Virus record (IMG/VR): IMGVR_UViG_3300017779_002241
Location: 1-23,765 of that record
From: a virus
Direction: 5' to 3' (one strand)
Length of the DNA: 23,765 bases
Of the stretch, positions 1-7,248 are shown piece by piece (within the stretch, counting starts at the first letter, position 1; each line of letters opens with the position of its first letter). The notes under the pieces were generated by a model. That model ran no database searches. It worked only from the letters and a program-made list of their open reading frames with translations, and was not told the origin of the DNA. The translations under genes and the position numbers were made by a program.

Positions 1-739
1 CTGTTAGTAATTGTTGTCTTTGTGATTCAGATAAATTTACAGCAAACCCCCCATCATCTTGTGGTTTAAATACTACTGCTCCACTAGGTCTTGCTCCGTT
101 ACTTAGTAAGTTAATATTGTGTTTGCCTGACATATTATGTTGGTCAACTTCTATAGCTGCTGCGGACATAGGTGATAACCCATAAAAGTCATCTAATGGA
201 TTCCATAGCTTGACATGCTTGACCTCACTGAATCCTGTTCTTTCTTCTACAGGATATGTAGCTTGTACTCTGCCATTTAAAACATATTCATACCTGTCAG
301 GTATCGGATTACTACCACCTTTGACAACCATTCTGTCAGGTCTTAACAGGTGTAATTCTTTAGGTGCGCCTACTTCTGATCCTACTTTAAGAATGTAAGC
401 GTTACCGCTAAGGAGTAAGAAACCAAAGATGCTGTTGAAGAACTCACTATGGGATTGCAACGGATTAGGTCGGCTCAGTAGGGTGACGATAGGGTGACTA
501 TCTAAGACCTGATCTCCTGCTTTTACCATAAATGGTACTGCACTAGCACCTTTGGCTATCTCGTTTACGCATCTAAAAACAATGCTGTTTTTCATGTAGC
601 CTTCTTCGGCTAAATCTTGATACGAATAGTTTTTTGATTTAGATGTACCTACTCCAAAATATCCAACCATATTACCTGCGTCTTTTTTTTCAGGTTTTGT
701 TGTAAATACATTTTTTAAATTATCTAATACTGATGCCAT
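1..739 (-). CDS. Phage portal protein, HK97 family (C-terminus beyond window edge)
   Basis: The frame opens at an ATG at 739 and stays open to base 1, giving about 246 residues of the N-terminal part. The start MASVLDNLKNVF, then a stretch reading KNSIVFRCVNEIAKGASAVP, LLSRPNP, SGNAYILKV, LHLLRPDRM and later GLSPMSAAAIEVDQHN are the usual landmarks of HK97-type portals, the dodecameric ring at the capsid vertex through which DNA enters. Its ATG overlaps the TerL stop by one base (TAATG), the normal terL-portal order. Capsid protease and major capsid genes would be expected further left on the same strand. The family call is from recognised motifs; no alignment was run. Confidence 0.9.
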   Translation of the reverse strand, partial: MASVLDNLKNVFTTKPEKKDAGNMVGYFGVGTSKSKNYSYQDLAEEGYMKNSIVFRCVNEIAKGASAVPFMVKAGDQVLDSHPIVTLLSRPNPLQSHSEFFNSIFGFLLLSGNAYILKVGSEVGAPKELHLLRPDRMVVKGGSNPIPDRYEYVLNGRVQATYPVEERTGFSEVKHVKLWNPLDDFYGLSPMSAAAIEVDQHNMSGKHNINLLSNGARPSGAVVFKPQDDGGFAVNLSESQRQQLLT

Positions 740-2043
740 TAGCTTATTCTCCAATTTACTGAACCTCTAGACTTGCTAACTTCTGTTAAACCCCAAACTA
801 AGGCATCTAATCTATCAGGACTTGGTTTAGGTCTTTCTCCAGTGTATGTTGTCATTTGTGATTCTAGTTCTGGAAATGTACCAATGTGATGTACTTTTCT
901 TTGCTCATATAAAGCACTTATAGGCTCTGCTCTTACAAGCTTACCTCTTGTGGCATGTACACTTTTGTAATTAACATGAGGGTCTATGCCTCGCAACAGT
1001 CTTTCCACTAAATCACCGCCATTATTTACTTCTGCTACTATTTGATCAGCTTCCCATTCGTAGAAAAGATTAATGGCTATTCTTCCCCATTTATCCGCAG
1101 AATACTTTCCGCTCTCATCTTCTAGAACATAATACTCGTTATTTGCATCTTTGCCTACTACTACGATACCTGTTTCATCTGAACCTGCACCGCTTGTTAC
1201 AGCAGGGTCAACTGCCACAATAATTTTTGTAAGTTCTCTTTCTTCATTAGCAGGTAATCTAGCTTCGTCAATAAGTGCATTTGACCATAAAGCACCTTCT
1301 ACTGAATCTACTACTTCAGCATATAGCTCCTGTCTTCCTAAAGTTGTGCCTTCATACCTTTCTTTAAGCATTGCCAATGCGCTTGGGGCTAAGTTATCTA
1401 CATTTTCAAATGTACTACCTGATGTGACAATCACATCTTCTCTTTCTATAAGTTGTTTAATAAGAGGCGTTGGCTTAGGTGTTGTTGTGATAATACATTG
1501 TGGATTTTCGCCTAAACGTAAACCAAACATAAGTTGATCAAATGTTTCAGGATATCTCCATGCTGCTAACTCATCACACCATGCTCTATGAAACTGCGGA
1601 CCCCTTAGTCTGTCAGGTTCTATTGCTGCATATCCTATTATTTTGCTACCATTTGCTAATCTGATCTCTGCAGTTGTCTCTGAGTATGATTTTCTACCTC
1701 TAGATGTAAAGTAACAATCATCAGGTATTATTGATAACAAGCCACTAGGTCCACCAAAACAAACTCTTTTTAAATCACCAAATGTAGGAGCAATAACAGC
1801 ACAAATACTATCAGGATTTCTTAGTGCATATAGGGCTATATCTTGTGCGCCTGTTCTAGTCTTTCCCCAACCACGTCCTGCAAGTATCAACCATATGTGA
1901 TGTTCTTCTTGTGGACTTATTTGCTTTGGTCTAGCTTTAGTTAACCAATCAGTGTACAGACTTAGCGTTGCCTTTTCTTCGTTGCTCGGCAATGTTGTCC
2001 AAAAGTCCCAAAGCTTCTCTGAATGTTTCATCGTCTTTTGCAT
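739..2043 (-). CDS. terL: Terminase large subunit (packaging ATPase-nuclease)
   Basis: 434 residues, full length for the family. Walker A is GRGWGKT (56-62), the Walker B pair is D157-E158 in HRAWCDELA, and the coupling motif is IITTTPKP (184-191). The RNase H-like nuclease domain starts at IIVAVDP with metal ligand D279, and a C-terminal LDALVWG supplies a second acidic residue. It powers DNA translocation into the prohead and makes the packaging cut. The chosen ATG lies inside the 3' end of terS (95-base overlap); the next ATG four codons on (MKHSEKL) would also work. The portal gene follows with a one-base overlap. Confidence 0.95.
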   Translation of the reverse strand: MQKTMKHSEKLWDFWTTLPSNEEKATLSLYTDWLTKARPKQISPQEEHHIWLILAGRGWGKTRTGAQDIALYALRNPDSICAVIAPTFGDLKRVCFGGPSGLLSIIPDDCYFTSRGRKSYSETTAEIRLANGSKIIGYAAIEPDRLRGPQFHRAWCDELAAWRYPETFDQLMFGLRLGENPQCIITTTPKPTPLIKQLIEREDVIVTSGSTFENVDNLAPSALAMLKERYEGTTLGRQELYAEVVDSVEGALWSNALIDEARLPANEERELTKIIVAVDPAVTSGAGSDETGIVVVGKDANNEYYVLEDESGKYSADKWGRIAINLFYEWEADQIVAEVNNGGDLVERLLRGIDPHVNYKSVHATRGKLVRAEPISALYEQRKVHHIGTFPELESQMTTYTGERPKPSPDRLDALVWGLTEVSKSRGSVNWRIS

Positions 2044-2506
2044 TTGTTTCTACGTTTACGTTATCTGTTGCTTGTCCTAATGCAAGTTTGCCTACTTTTT
2101 GAACAGAGCCTAATGCCTGACTTAAAGTATTTAATACTTGTGGTTTAATTTTATCTTCTTCTGTATTTTGTCTTAATGTTTGTGCTATTTGTCCCATAAG
2201 ACCTTTTGCTAGTTGCAAGCTAGTCTTATCAAACTGCACTGCTTCTTGTACTAATTCTTTTCTTTTTCTTTCATCCAGTTCAATAAGATATTTATCTTGG
2301 AATCTTTTTTGTTGAATAGACCAATCTTCTCTTTGTGCAGTCTTGTAAAGAGTAGGCTTAGGTATGCCGTAGTCTGATGCTAACTCATCAATGGTGAAAA
2401 GCTTACGTCCACCTTTATTGTCTTCAATGCCCTGTACAAATTTATTTCTTATTTCTTCTTTTTTTGTAAGGGTTAATTTTTTGTTGGTAGCCTTTTTTTT
2501 AACCAT
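1949..2506 (-). CDS. terS: Terminase small subunit
   Basis: 185 residues, lysine-rich at the N-terminus. Residues about 35-65 (FTIDELASDYGIPKPTLYK followed by REDWSIQQ) read as a helix-turn-helix, as in small terminase subunits that recognise the packaging site. The rest is mostly helical, with a possible oligomerisation region around LMGQIAQTLRQN. The call rests on this HTH plus the position directly upstream of, and overlapping, terL; sequence similarity to a named TerS subfamily was not checked. No clear Shine-Dalgarno precedes the ATG. The promoter at 2538-2567 lies just upstream. Confidence 0.8.
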   Translation of the reverse strand: MVKKKATNKKLTLTKKEEIRNKFVQGIEDNKGGRKLFTIDELASDYGIPKPTLYKTAQREDWSIQQKRFQDKYLIELDERKRKELVQEAVQFDKTSLQLAKGLMGQIAQTLRQNTEEDKIKPQVLNTLSQALGSVQKVGKLALGQATDNVNVETNAKDDETFREALGLLDNIAEQRRKGNAKSVH

Positions 2507-2537
2507 TATTTATCAGTATTTATATCCTGTTATTACC

Positions 2538-2567
2538 ATTCTATCTATAAGTCTTAACCAGTGTCAA
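2538..2567 (-). promoter_or_regulatory. Sigma70-like promoter for the packaging genes
   Basis: On the minus strand a perfect TTGACA (complement of 2562-2567) is followed after 18 bases by TAGAAT (complement of 2538-2543), 32 bases before the terS ATG. It lies back to back with the plus-strand promoter at 2598-2626. Seen in sequence; activity is inferred. Confidence 0.6.
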
Positions 2568-2575
2568 AAAAAATA

Positions 2576-2588
2576 GTACATTTTGTGC
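2576..2588. promoter_or_regulatory. Upstream accessory element, copy 1
   Basis: GTACATTTTGTGC is the exact reverse complement of the 13 bases at 12678-12690, and both lie directly upstream of a copy of the GTTTACA operator. The element is itself nearly palindromic (GTACA-ttt-TGTGC) and shares the ACA-T-rich-TGT core with the operator, so it may be a weaker site for the same protein. It also lies just upstream of the divergent minus-strand promoter. Confidence 0.5.
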
Positions 2589-2596
2589 AAATAAGT

Positions 2597-2626
2597 GTTT
2601 ACATTTGTAAACATTTACCCTATAAT
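2597..2626 (+). promoter_or_regulatory. Promoter with overlapping palindromic operator, copy 1
   Basis: GTTTACA-tt-TGTAAAC (2597-2612) has perfect 7-base arms. Its left arm contains a -35 box TTTACA (2598-2603), followed after 17 bases by a consensus -10 TATAAT (2621-2626). A repressor bound here would block RNA polymerase. The same palindrome recurs at 13749-13764, and an imperfect version at 12693-12708, each upstream of a -10-like box and a related leader. The leader carries AGGAGATAAATTGAA before the amidoligase ATG. Confidence 0.75.
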
Positions 2627-2665
2627 CACTATATTAAGTTAATTAATTAAAGGAGATAAATTGAA

Positions 2666-3688
2666 ATGAATAACTTACCAACCATAACAGACAGAACATT
2701 TGGAATAGAAATGGAGTTTGAAGGTGCAGATATACACCTAGTAGCTAACACTCTTAACCAAGTGGTTGAATGTCACTATGAAGGTTACACACATAGAGTG
2801 ATGGAATCTTGGAAGATTGTTACTGATGGCAGCTTACCTAATTACACTACTTGCGGTGAAATAGTATCGCCAATCTTAAAAGGTGCAGAGGGTGTAGCTG
2901 AGTTGTTAAAAGTATGTGAAGCTTTAGATTCTATAGAGGGTATAAAGGTCACTAGAAATTGTGGTTTACACATACATCTTGGTGTTGATGATCTTACTGT
3001 TGGGCAGATACAAACTGTTTATGAAAGATACGCAGACTATGAAGCGCAGATTGATCTTATTATGCCTAGAAGCAGAAGAGGTAACGCTAATTGGTGTGAC
3101 AGTGTTGTGCCTAATAAAAACACAATCAAGAGACAAAATTCAAAAAACAGACTTGCTCATGCAGCAGGTAAATACTACAAAGTAAATCTTAACAAACTTA
3201 CTACTTACGGAACTATAGAGTTTAGACACCACAGTGGTACTTTAAATTTTACTAAGATTGTTAATTGGTTAAGTTTCTTGCAGACCTTTGTTGAAAGAAG
3301 TGTTCAGCTTACTAGCACAAGAACATCTGCTGCAAACAAAAACAGACCTTACAACATGATAAGAAACATCTTAGAAAACAATGGATATGATGTTACTTAT
3401 AGCAGAAGGCACAATGGATGGATAGTTGATAGAAACGGAGTTGGAATTACTATACTTAGAAACTCTATATTGAATGATCTTTATACAGGTGCAAGAGAAA
3501 GTTCTTTAGATAGAGACGCTGCTTACAGATACCTTTGTGGAAAAACAGGTAATAGTGAATTACAGGAAATTTGGGTCTTACAGACACAAACAGGCAATGT
3601 TGCCACAGAACAAGATGGTGGATGGCTAGATGGTGTAGACCAAAGAGTCAAAAACTACTTTGAAGAAAGAGAAAATGAACTTAACTAA
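2666..3688 (+). CDS. Amidoligase-family enzyme (glutamine-synthetase-like fold)
   Basis: 340 residues. Landmarks of the amidoligase superfamily are present in order: FGIEMEFE (12-19, metal-binding acids), TDGS (53-56), CGEIVSP (63-69), CGLHIHLG (99-106 with H102 and H104), YKVNLN (171-176) and IEFRHHSGT (184-192). The family forms amide or peptide-like bonds using ATP, and comparative genomics has linked it to peptide tags on proteins or small peptide products. The substrate cannot be read from the sequence. It starts after AGGAGATAAATTGAA and is the first gene behind operator copy 1. The next gene encodes a gamma-glutamylcyclotransferase-like protein, a known partner of amidoligases. Confidence 0.85.
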   Translation: MNNLPTITDRTFGIEMEFEGADIHLVANTLNQVVECHYEGYTHRVMESWKIVTDGSLPNYTTCGEIVSPILKGAEGVAELLKVCEALDSIEGIKVTRNCGLHIHLGVDDLTVGQIQTVYERYADYEAQIDLIMPRSRRGNANWCDSVVPNKNTIKRQNSKNRLAHAAGKYYKVNLNKLTTYGTIEFRHHSGTLNFTKIVNWLSFLQTFVERSVQLTSTRTSAANKNRPYNMIRNILENNGYDVTYSRRHNGWIVDRNGVGITILRNSILNDLYTGARESSLDRDAAYRYLCGKTGNSELQEIWVLQTQTGNVATEQDGGWLDGVDQRVKNYFEERENELN

Positions 3689-3701
3689 AAAGGAGAAAAA
3701 T

Positions 3702-4169
3702 ATGAAGTTTAAATCTTACTTATACGGAGCCTACGGAAGCAACCTCAACTTAGGACAAATGAATCTTAGATGTCCTGATGCAGAACCCTTGGGAAGCTTG
3801 TTATTGCATGGTTGGGAACTAAAGTTTAGAGGTGTTGCTGATATTGCAGAAACAAATGATGCAGTTGTACCAATCGGACTTTGGAGAATCACACAGAGGT
3901 GTGAAGCAGCTTTGGACATATATGAAGGCTATCCGAACCTTTATGGTAAAAAAATTGTTACTGTGCCTAACCTTACAGATGATTTTGATACTGACAAAGT
4001 GATGCTTTACTTTATGAATAGTACATCAGTATATCCTCCATCAATGCCCTACTTAGATTGCATAATGGAAGGCTATGATGATTTTGGTCTTGATGAAACT
4101 TACCTTAAGTATGCAATAAAAGATGCGTATGCTAGAGAAGAACAAAGAGACTTTAGATTAGTAAAGTAA
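3702..4169 (+). CDS. Gamma-glutamylcyclotransferase-like (AIG2/GGCT) protein
   Basis: 155 residues from the ATG at 3702, chosen because AGGAG (3691-3695) lies six bases upstream; earlier TTG/ATG starts (3660, 3675) would overlap the amidoligase gene. YGAYGSNLN near the N-terminus is the substrate-binding loop of the cyclotransferase fold, and E75 in DIYEGYPNLY is in the place of the catalytic glutamate. Such enzymes release 5-oxoproline from gamma-glutamyl amides. Together with the preceding amidoligase it could trim, recycle or reverse a gamma-glutamyl-type linkage; the actual substrate is unknown. The gene ends just before a strong terminator. Confidence 0.8.
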   Translation: MKFKSYLYGAYGSNLNLGQMNLRCPDAEPLGSLLLHGWELKFRGVADIAETNDAVVPIGLWRITQRCEAALDIYEGYPNLYGKKIVTVPNLTDDFDTDKVMLYFMNSTSVYPPSMPYLDCIMEGYDDFGLDETYLKYAIKDAYAREEQRDFRLVK

Positions 4170-4177
4170 ACTTAGAT

Positions 4178-4205
4178 AAAAGAGACTTCGCAAGAGGTCT
4201 TTTTT
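4178..4205 (+). terminator. Intrinsic terminator with GCAA tetraloop
   Basis: A 12-base-pair stem (4178-4189 with 4194-4205, including two G-T wobbles) is closed by a GCAA loop. The 3' arm ends in a run of six T. It closes the amidoligase unit nine bases after its stop codon. The 5' arm begins with AAAA, so the minus strand also has a T run and the element may stop the leftward unit that ends at 4304 as well. Confidence 0.85.
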
Positions 4206-4211
4206 ATTGCT

Positions 4212-4273
4212 CAACGACTTGCAAGCCTTATGATTAGGGGGATGCTATACCATTACCCATGACCCTATCGTTG
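4212..4273. other. Possible structured RNA between convergent genes
   Basis: Nested inverted repeats occur in a 62-base stretch: CAACGA (4212-4217) with TCGTTG (4268-4273), TAGGG (4235-4239) with CCCTA (4263-4267), and a local palindrome CTTGCAAG (4218-4225). CCCTA and TCGTTG are contiguous, so the two helices could stack with a side branch, giving a three-way-junction-like fold. The region has no ORF and lies between the terminator and the leftward stop at 4304. It does not fit a tRNA. Folding was done by eye. Confidence 0.3.
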
Positions 4274-4303
4274 CTTAAAACGCTTTTCTGTAACCCATTT
4301 TTG

Positions 4304-5113
4304 CTAGTTTTGTGCTTTACAAAGCATTAATAGAGCATTTGCAGGTTCTTCTCCTAATACTCCTTTAACTATATCTGCTTCATCTCCACTAAATACTAGA
4401 TTAAGTCTATAGAAGTTAGCAGCTTGTACTGCCATAGTTCTTTCTTCTTCAGTTTTTGCTTCTGCAATTTTCTTTTCTACCTGTCTTTGTTGTGATAACG
4501 CTTCAGGTGTTAAAGCCTTGATCATTGTTCCATCTGCGGTTTGATGTTCTGTGCCACGAACACTATCTTCTGATGAATCAGAATCAGATGGAATCCATGC
4601 ACTTCCAAATTCTTCATCTGCCATTGCCTCAGGAGCAGGTATATCCTCTATCATTCTTTGTAATTCTAGATCGTCCATCATCAAGCTATCTTGCGCCCAA
4701 TCTAAAGCACCTAATTTTTCTAAGTCTCTTAATACCTCTGATGTAAGTTCTATGTCCTCTGAGCCTCTTGCTCTGTTGTGTCTCAATGTTGCTATTCTTG
4801 CTTGTTCGTAAGTCATTGGAGTTACTACGATAGGTATTTCTTCATAACCTAATTCTTTAGAACATCTCCACCTATGCTCTCCATCTACTATGCGAAACAT
4901 ACCATCTTGTTCTTCATGATGTACACATACAATAGGTTGTGTAAAACCATCTTCGGTCATTGATCTTTTTAACAATTCAAATTCATCATCTGATTGTCTA
5001 TTGGGATTGTATGTATTAGGAACAATTTTATCATGTGTTATGTATTTAATATCTAAAGCCTCTAGTACTTTATTTTTCTTTTCTACTTCAGCCTTACCTT
5101 TAGTTCTAGCCAT
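4304..5113 (-). CDS. ParB/sulfiredoxin-like domain protein (IbrB-like)
   Basis: 269 residues. Residues about 20-115 match the ParB-like N-terminal domain: DKIVPNTYNPNRQ, then LLKRSMTEDGFTQPIVC, then the signature FRIVDGEHRWRCSKELGYEEIPIVV, then a region with RHNRARG. The C-terminal half is charged and without a recognised domain. It lacks the central HTH of chromosome-partitioning ParB. In phages and E. coli such proteins sit beside PAPS-reductase-like PP-loop proteins as the IbrA/IbrB pair, which is the context here with one small gene between. Its ATG overlaps the stop of the upstream small gene and has GGAG just before it. Biochemical role unknown; IbrB is linked to transcriptional regulation in E. 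coli. Confidence 0.75.
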   Translation of the reverse strand: MARTKGKAEVEKKNKVLEALDIKYITHDKIVPNTYNPNRQSDDEFELLKRSMTEDGFTQPIVCVHHEEQDGMFRIVDGEHRWRCSKELGYEEIPIVVTPMTYEQARIATLRHNRARGSEDIELTSEVLRDLEKLGALDWAQDSLMMDDLELQRMIEDIPAPEAMADEEFGSAWIPSDSDSSEDSVRGTEHQTADGTMIKALTPEALSQQRQVEKKIAEAKTEEERTMAVQAANFYRLNLVFSGDEADIVKGVLGEEPANALLMLCKAQN

Positions 5114-5423
5114 AATTTTCTCCGTATTTGTTATGATGTTTTGTTACGTTAGGTGATTCATCTATTAATGCTCTATTTATTACTGGTCGCATCCACCAAT
5201 ATTTATGTTTGCCATGATATAAATATCTGCAGATATATGTTACGCCTTTATCATTTGTGTAGTTTTCATCAACGCCATAATTTTTAATTTTATGTAGTAA
5301 CATACCATAAAGAAGAGGATGTTCTATATCTCGTATATACCAATGCGGTGCTATGTCGGCATATGTCTTTGCCCACACCCAATCTGCCTTTTCTATCTCT
5401 TTTTTCAATTCCGATGTGTTCAT
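5106..5423 (-). CDS. Small conserved-looking protein of the PP-loop cassette
   Basis: 105 residues from an ATG overlapping the stop of the PP-loop gene by one base (TAATG); a longer frame to 5447 exists but lies inside the neighbour. The sequence is rich in aromatic residues (ADWVWAKTYADIAPHWYI, YICRYLYHGKHKYWWMRP) and ends near VINRALI. Similar small proteins accompany phage PP-loop or modification genes, but I cannot assign an activity. Overlaps on both sides show that the methyltransferase, PP-loop, small and ParB-like genes are translated together. Confidence 0.65.
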   Translation of the reverse strand: MNTSELKKEIEKADWVWAKTYADIAPHWYIRDIEHPLLYGMLLHKIKNYGVDENYTNDKGVTYICRYLYHGKHKYWWMRPVINRALIDESPNVTKHHNKYGENYG

Positions 5424-6559
5424 TAAAATGTAGGTTTGCCTCCCCAAGTTCCGCTTCCTTCTCTAAAGTATTCGGGTTCCATATATGGAAGTGTGCCTTG
5501 TTTTAATGAAAAAGGGTCTCCGTTATACATATTCATAGCTAGCTTTTTCCATGAACCATTTGGGTTGGCTCTTATAGAATTAACTTGTGGAAAATCCATA
5601 TCAGAACCATTTTGTCTGCTAAATTTTCTTACCTCAGTATCCATGATTTTTACTGCTCTTTCAGAAATCCATTGTGGTGCTTCCTCAATACATTCTCTTT
5701 TAAAACATTCTTCCCATGTCTCTCCTGATTTTCGTATTGGTTGACATGATATTTTTCCAAACTGTGCTGCAGTTCGTATACCTTCTAATCTGTGACAGAC
5801 TTTATCAAACCACCGAGGCCAAGCTTTCTGCGCTAATTGTAAATCAGGTATACCTGCAGTAGTCATAGTAAGCGGTGCTATGCGTAATTTGTTTTTTGAT
5901 CTTCCGTGTTTTACCATAACATCATAAGCATGATTGTAATCCCATTTGAAATCAGAAATAGCTTTCCAAACATCTCCATCAGTCCAATCATAGATCGGTC
6001 TTATGTATTTGACTCCTCTGTCATTAGGTTTTGTAATGTGTCCTTTGCTTGAAAATAATCCCATACGCCTGTTTGGGCTTTCTTGTACTCGTAACCCTAT
6101 ACAAGCAAACAAGTCTTTTCCTTCTTCTACAGGAAATCTTTCAGGTGTTACTAAACCATTTATATTTTTTTCATCTATTCTGTAGGCGTATTCAGGAGGC
6201 TGTCGTACCCAGTCTGATGGTGCAAGATTTTCATCAAATATCCACCAATAAGGTAAGTTTCTATTAAATACATTTACGACTGGTTGTCCTGCATACAGAT
6301 GATGCATGTTTACTTCTGGTCTAGCGGCTACCCTGTCTAAATATTCGTAAGTATTAGGAAATAATATTTCTTCATCCCTATGAACTACGTTTATTGGTAA
6401 CTTGCCTGCTGCATCTGCAGCCATAATTGCCATTTCCATACAGATAGTTGAGTCCTTACCACCGCTTTGTGAAATTACTACTGTATGACCTTGCTCATAT
6501 ACTTCCTGTAACCGATTTAAAGCGGCATCAAATACACTTATGTTAAGATTAAGCTTCAT
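5423..6559 (-). CDS. PP-loop PAPS-reductase-like protein (IbrA-like)
   Basis: 378 residues. The N-terminal HTVVISQSGGKDSTIC carries the PP-loop SGGKDS (32-37) that binds the phosphates of ATP or PAPS, followed by VVHRDEEILFPNTYEYLDRV typical of phosphoadenosine-phosphosulfate-reductase folds. The size and C-terminal extension (GIRTAAQFGKISC, WEECFKRECIEEAPQWI) fit the DUF3440/IbrA family rather than a metabolic CysH. It lies with a ParB-like protein, the IbrA/IbrB pairing, and 4 bases overlap with the methyltransferase upstream (ATGA). Candidate roles are gene regulation, as proposed for E. coli IbrAB, or sulfur or nucleotide chemistry on DNA as for the DndC PP-loop relatives; neither is shown here. 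Confidence 0.8.
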   Translation of the reverse strand: MKLNLNISVFDAALNRLQEVYEQGHTVVISQSGGKDSTICMEMAIMAADAAGKLPINVVHRDEEILFPNTYEYLDRVAARPEVNMHHLYAGQPVVNVFNRNLPYWWIFDENLAPSDWVRQPPEYAYRIDEKNINGLVTPERFPVEEGKDLFACIGLRVQESPNRRMGLFSSKGHITKPNDRGVKYIRPIYDWTDGDVWKAISDFKWDYNHAYDVMVKHGRSKNKLRIAPLTMTTAGIPDLQLAQKAWPRWFDKVCHRLEGIRTAAQFGKISCQPIRKSGETWEECFKRECIEEAPQWISERAVKIMDTEVRKFSRQNGSDMDFPQVNSIRANPNGSWKKLAMNMYNGDPFSLKQGTLPYMEPEYFREGSGTWGGKPTF

Positions 6560-7248
6560 ACCTGCAAGATAAGAAGATAATACTTACAGTTGTTGAGATC
6601 ATGTTTTTTATGTTCCATGTCTGTATATATAGCCTCAACTGAGTCTTTAAATTTAAACGATCCATTTGCATCATTGTACTCCAAACTGGAAAAACCCAAA
6701 ATGTACGACCAATCATATTCCATTTTTTCTAATATGTCTTTAATTTCTTTATATGTAAATTTGACAGTTTCTATATCTGTATTCATTTGTTCATGACATA
6801 AAGCATTATATCCACCATTTTTATTTATGAATGTTAAATACATCAACCCATTTTTTTTAAGGTGTCTGCTCATTTTTTGTACACCTTCTACACCGCAATA
6901 ATCAGAGACTGCAAAAAGACTTATGACTAAATCAAACTTATTGCTTTCGTCATATGTCATAAAGTCACATACGTCAAAGCTTATTTCAGGATGTTTTTTT
7001 TTGGCAATATCAATCATTTTTTTACTAATGTCTAAGCCTTGATATTTACAATGCCATAAATCCTTTTTAAACAAATCAACAAACAAACCAGTTCCTGATC
7101 CGCAATCTAATATTGTTTTTGCACCTGTGGTTGGTAAATTTTCATAAATAAACATATTTTCAGCCTCAATAAGCTTTGCATTATCTTCGTTATACATTGC
7201 GTCATATCTAGATGCAGCAGCATCATATAATTCTTTAACTTGCTTCAT
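6556..7248 (-). CDS. Class I SAM-dependent methyltransferase
   Basis: 230 residues. N-terminal YDAAASRYDAMY, motif I ILDCGSGTGLF (46-56) for S-adenosylmethionine binding, the acidic residue in YQGLDISKKMIDIAKKK and motif IV-like FDLVISLFAVSDYC show a Rossmann-type methyltransferase of the small-molecule kind. It has no NPPY or PC motif, so it does not look like a base-modifying DNA methyltransferase. Its ATG shares one base with the primase-helicase stop and its stop overlaps the PP-loop gene, so it is part of the same transcript. Substrate unknown. Confidence 0.8.
   Translation of the reverse strand: MKQVKELYDAAASRYDAMYNEDNAKLIEAENMFIYENLPTTGAKTILDCGSGTGLFVDLFKKDLWHCKYQGLDISKKMIDIAKKKHPEISFDVCDFMTYDESNKFDLVISLFAVSDYCGVEGVQKMSRHLKKNGLMYLTFINKNGGYNALCHEQMNTDIETVKFTYKEIKDILEKMEYDWSYILGFSSLEYNDANGSFKFKDSVEAIYTDMEHKKHDLNNCKYYLLILQV

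Noticed and set aside
4221-4273. Possible tRNA in the gap between convergent genes
   Set aside because: There is no TTC-type T arm, the anticodon-like loop lacks U at position 33, and the outer helix spans only 62 bases.
4304-5113. Plasmid or prophage partition protein ParB
   Set aside because: No ParA gene, no parS-like repeats noticed and the central HTH is missing; the PP-loop neighbour favours the IbrB-like group.
6556-7248. DNA methyltransferase of a restriction-modification system
   Set aside because: No NPPY/DPPY or cytosine-type PC motif and no restriction enzyme nearby; the sequence is of the small-molecule type.
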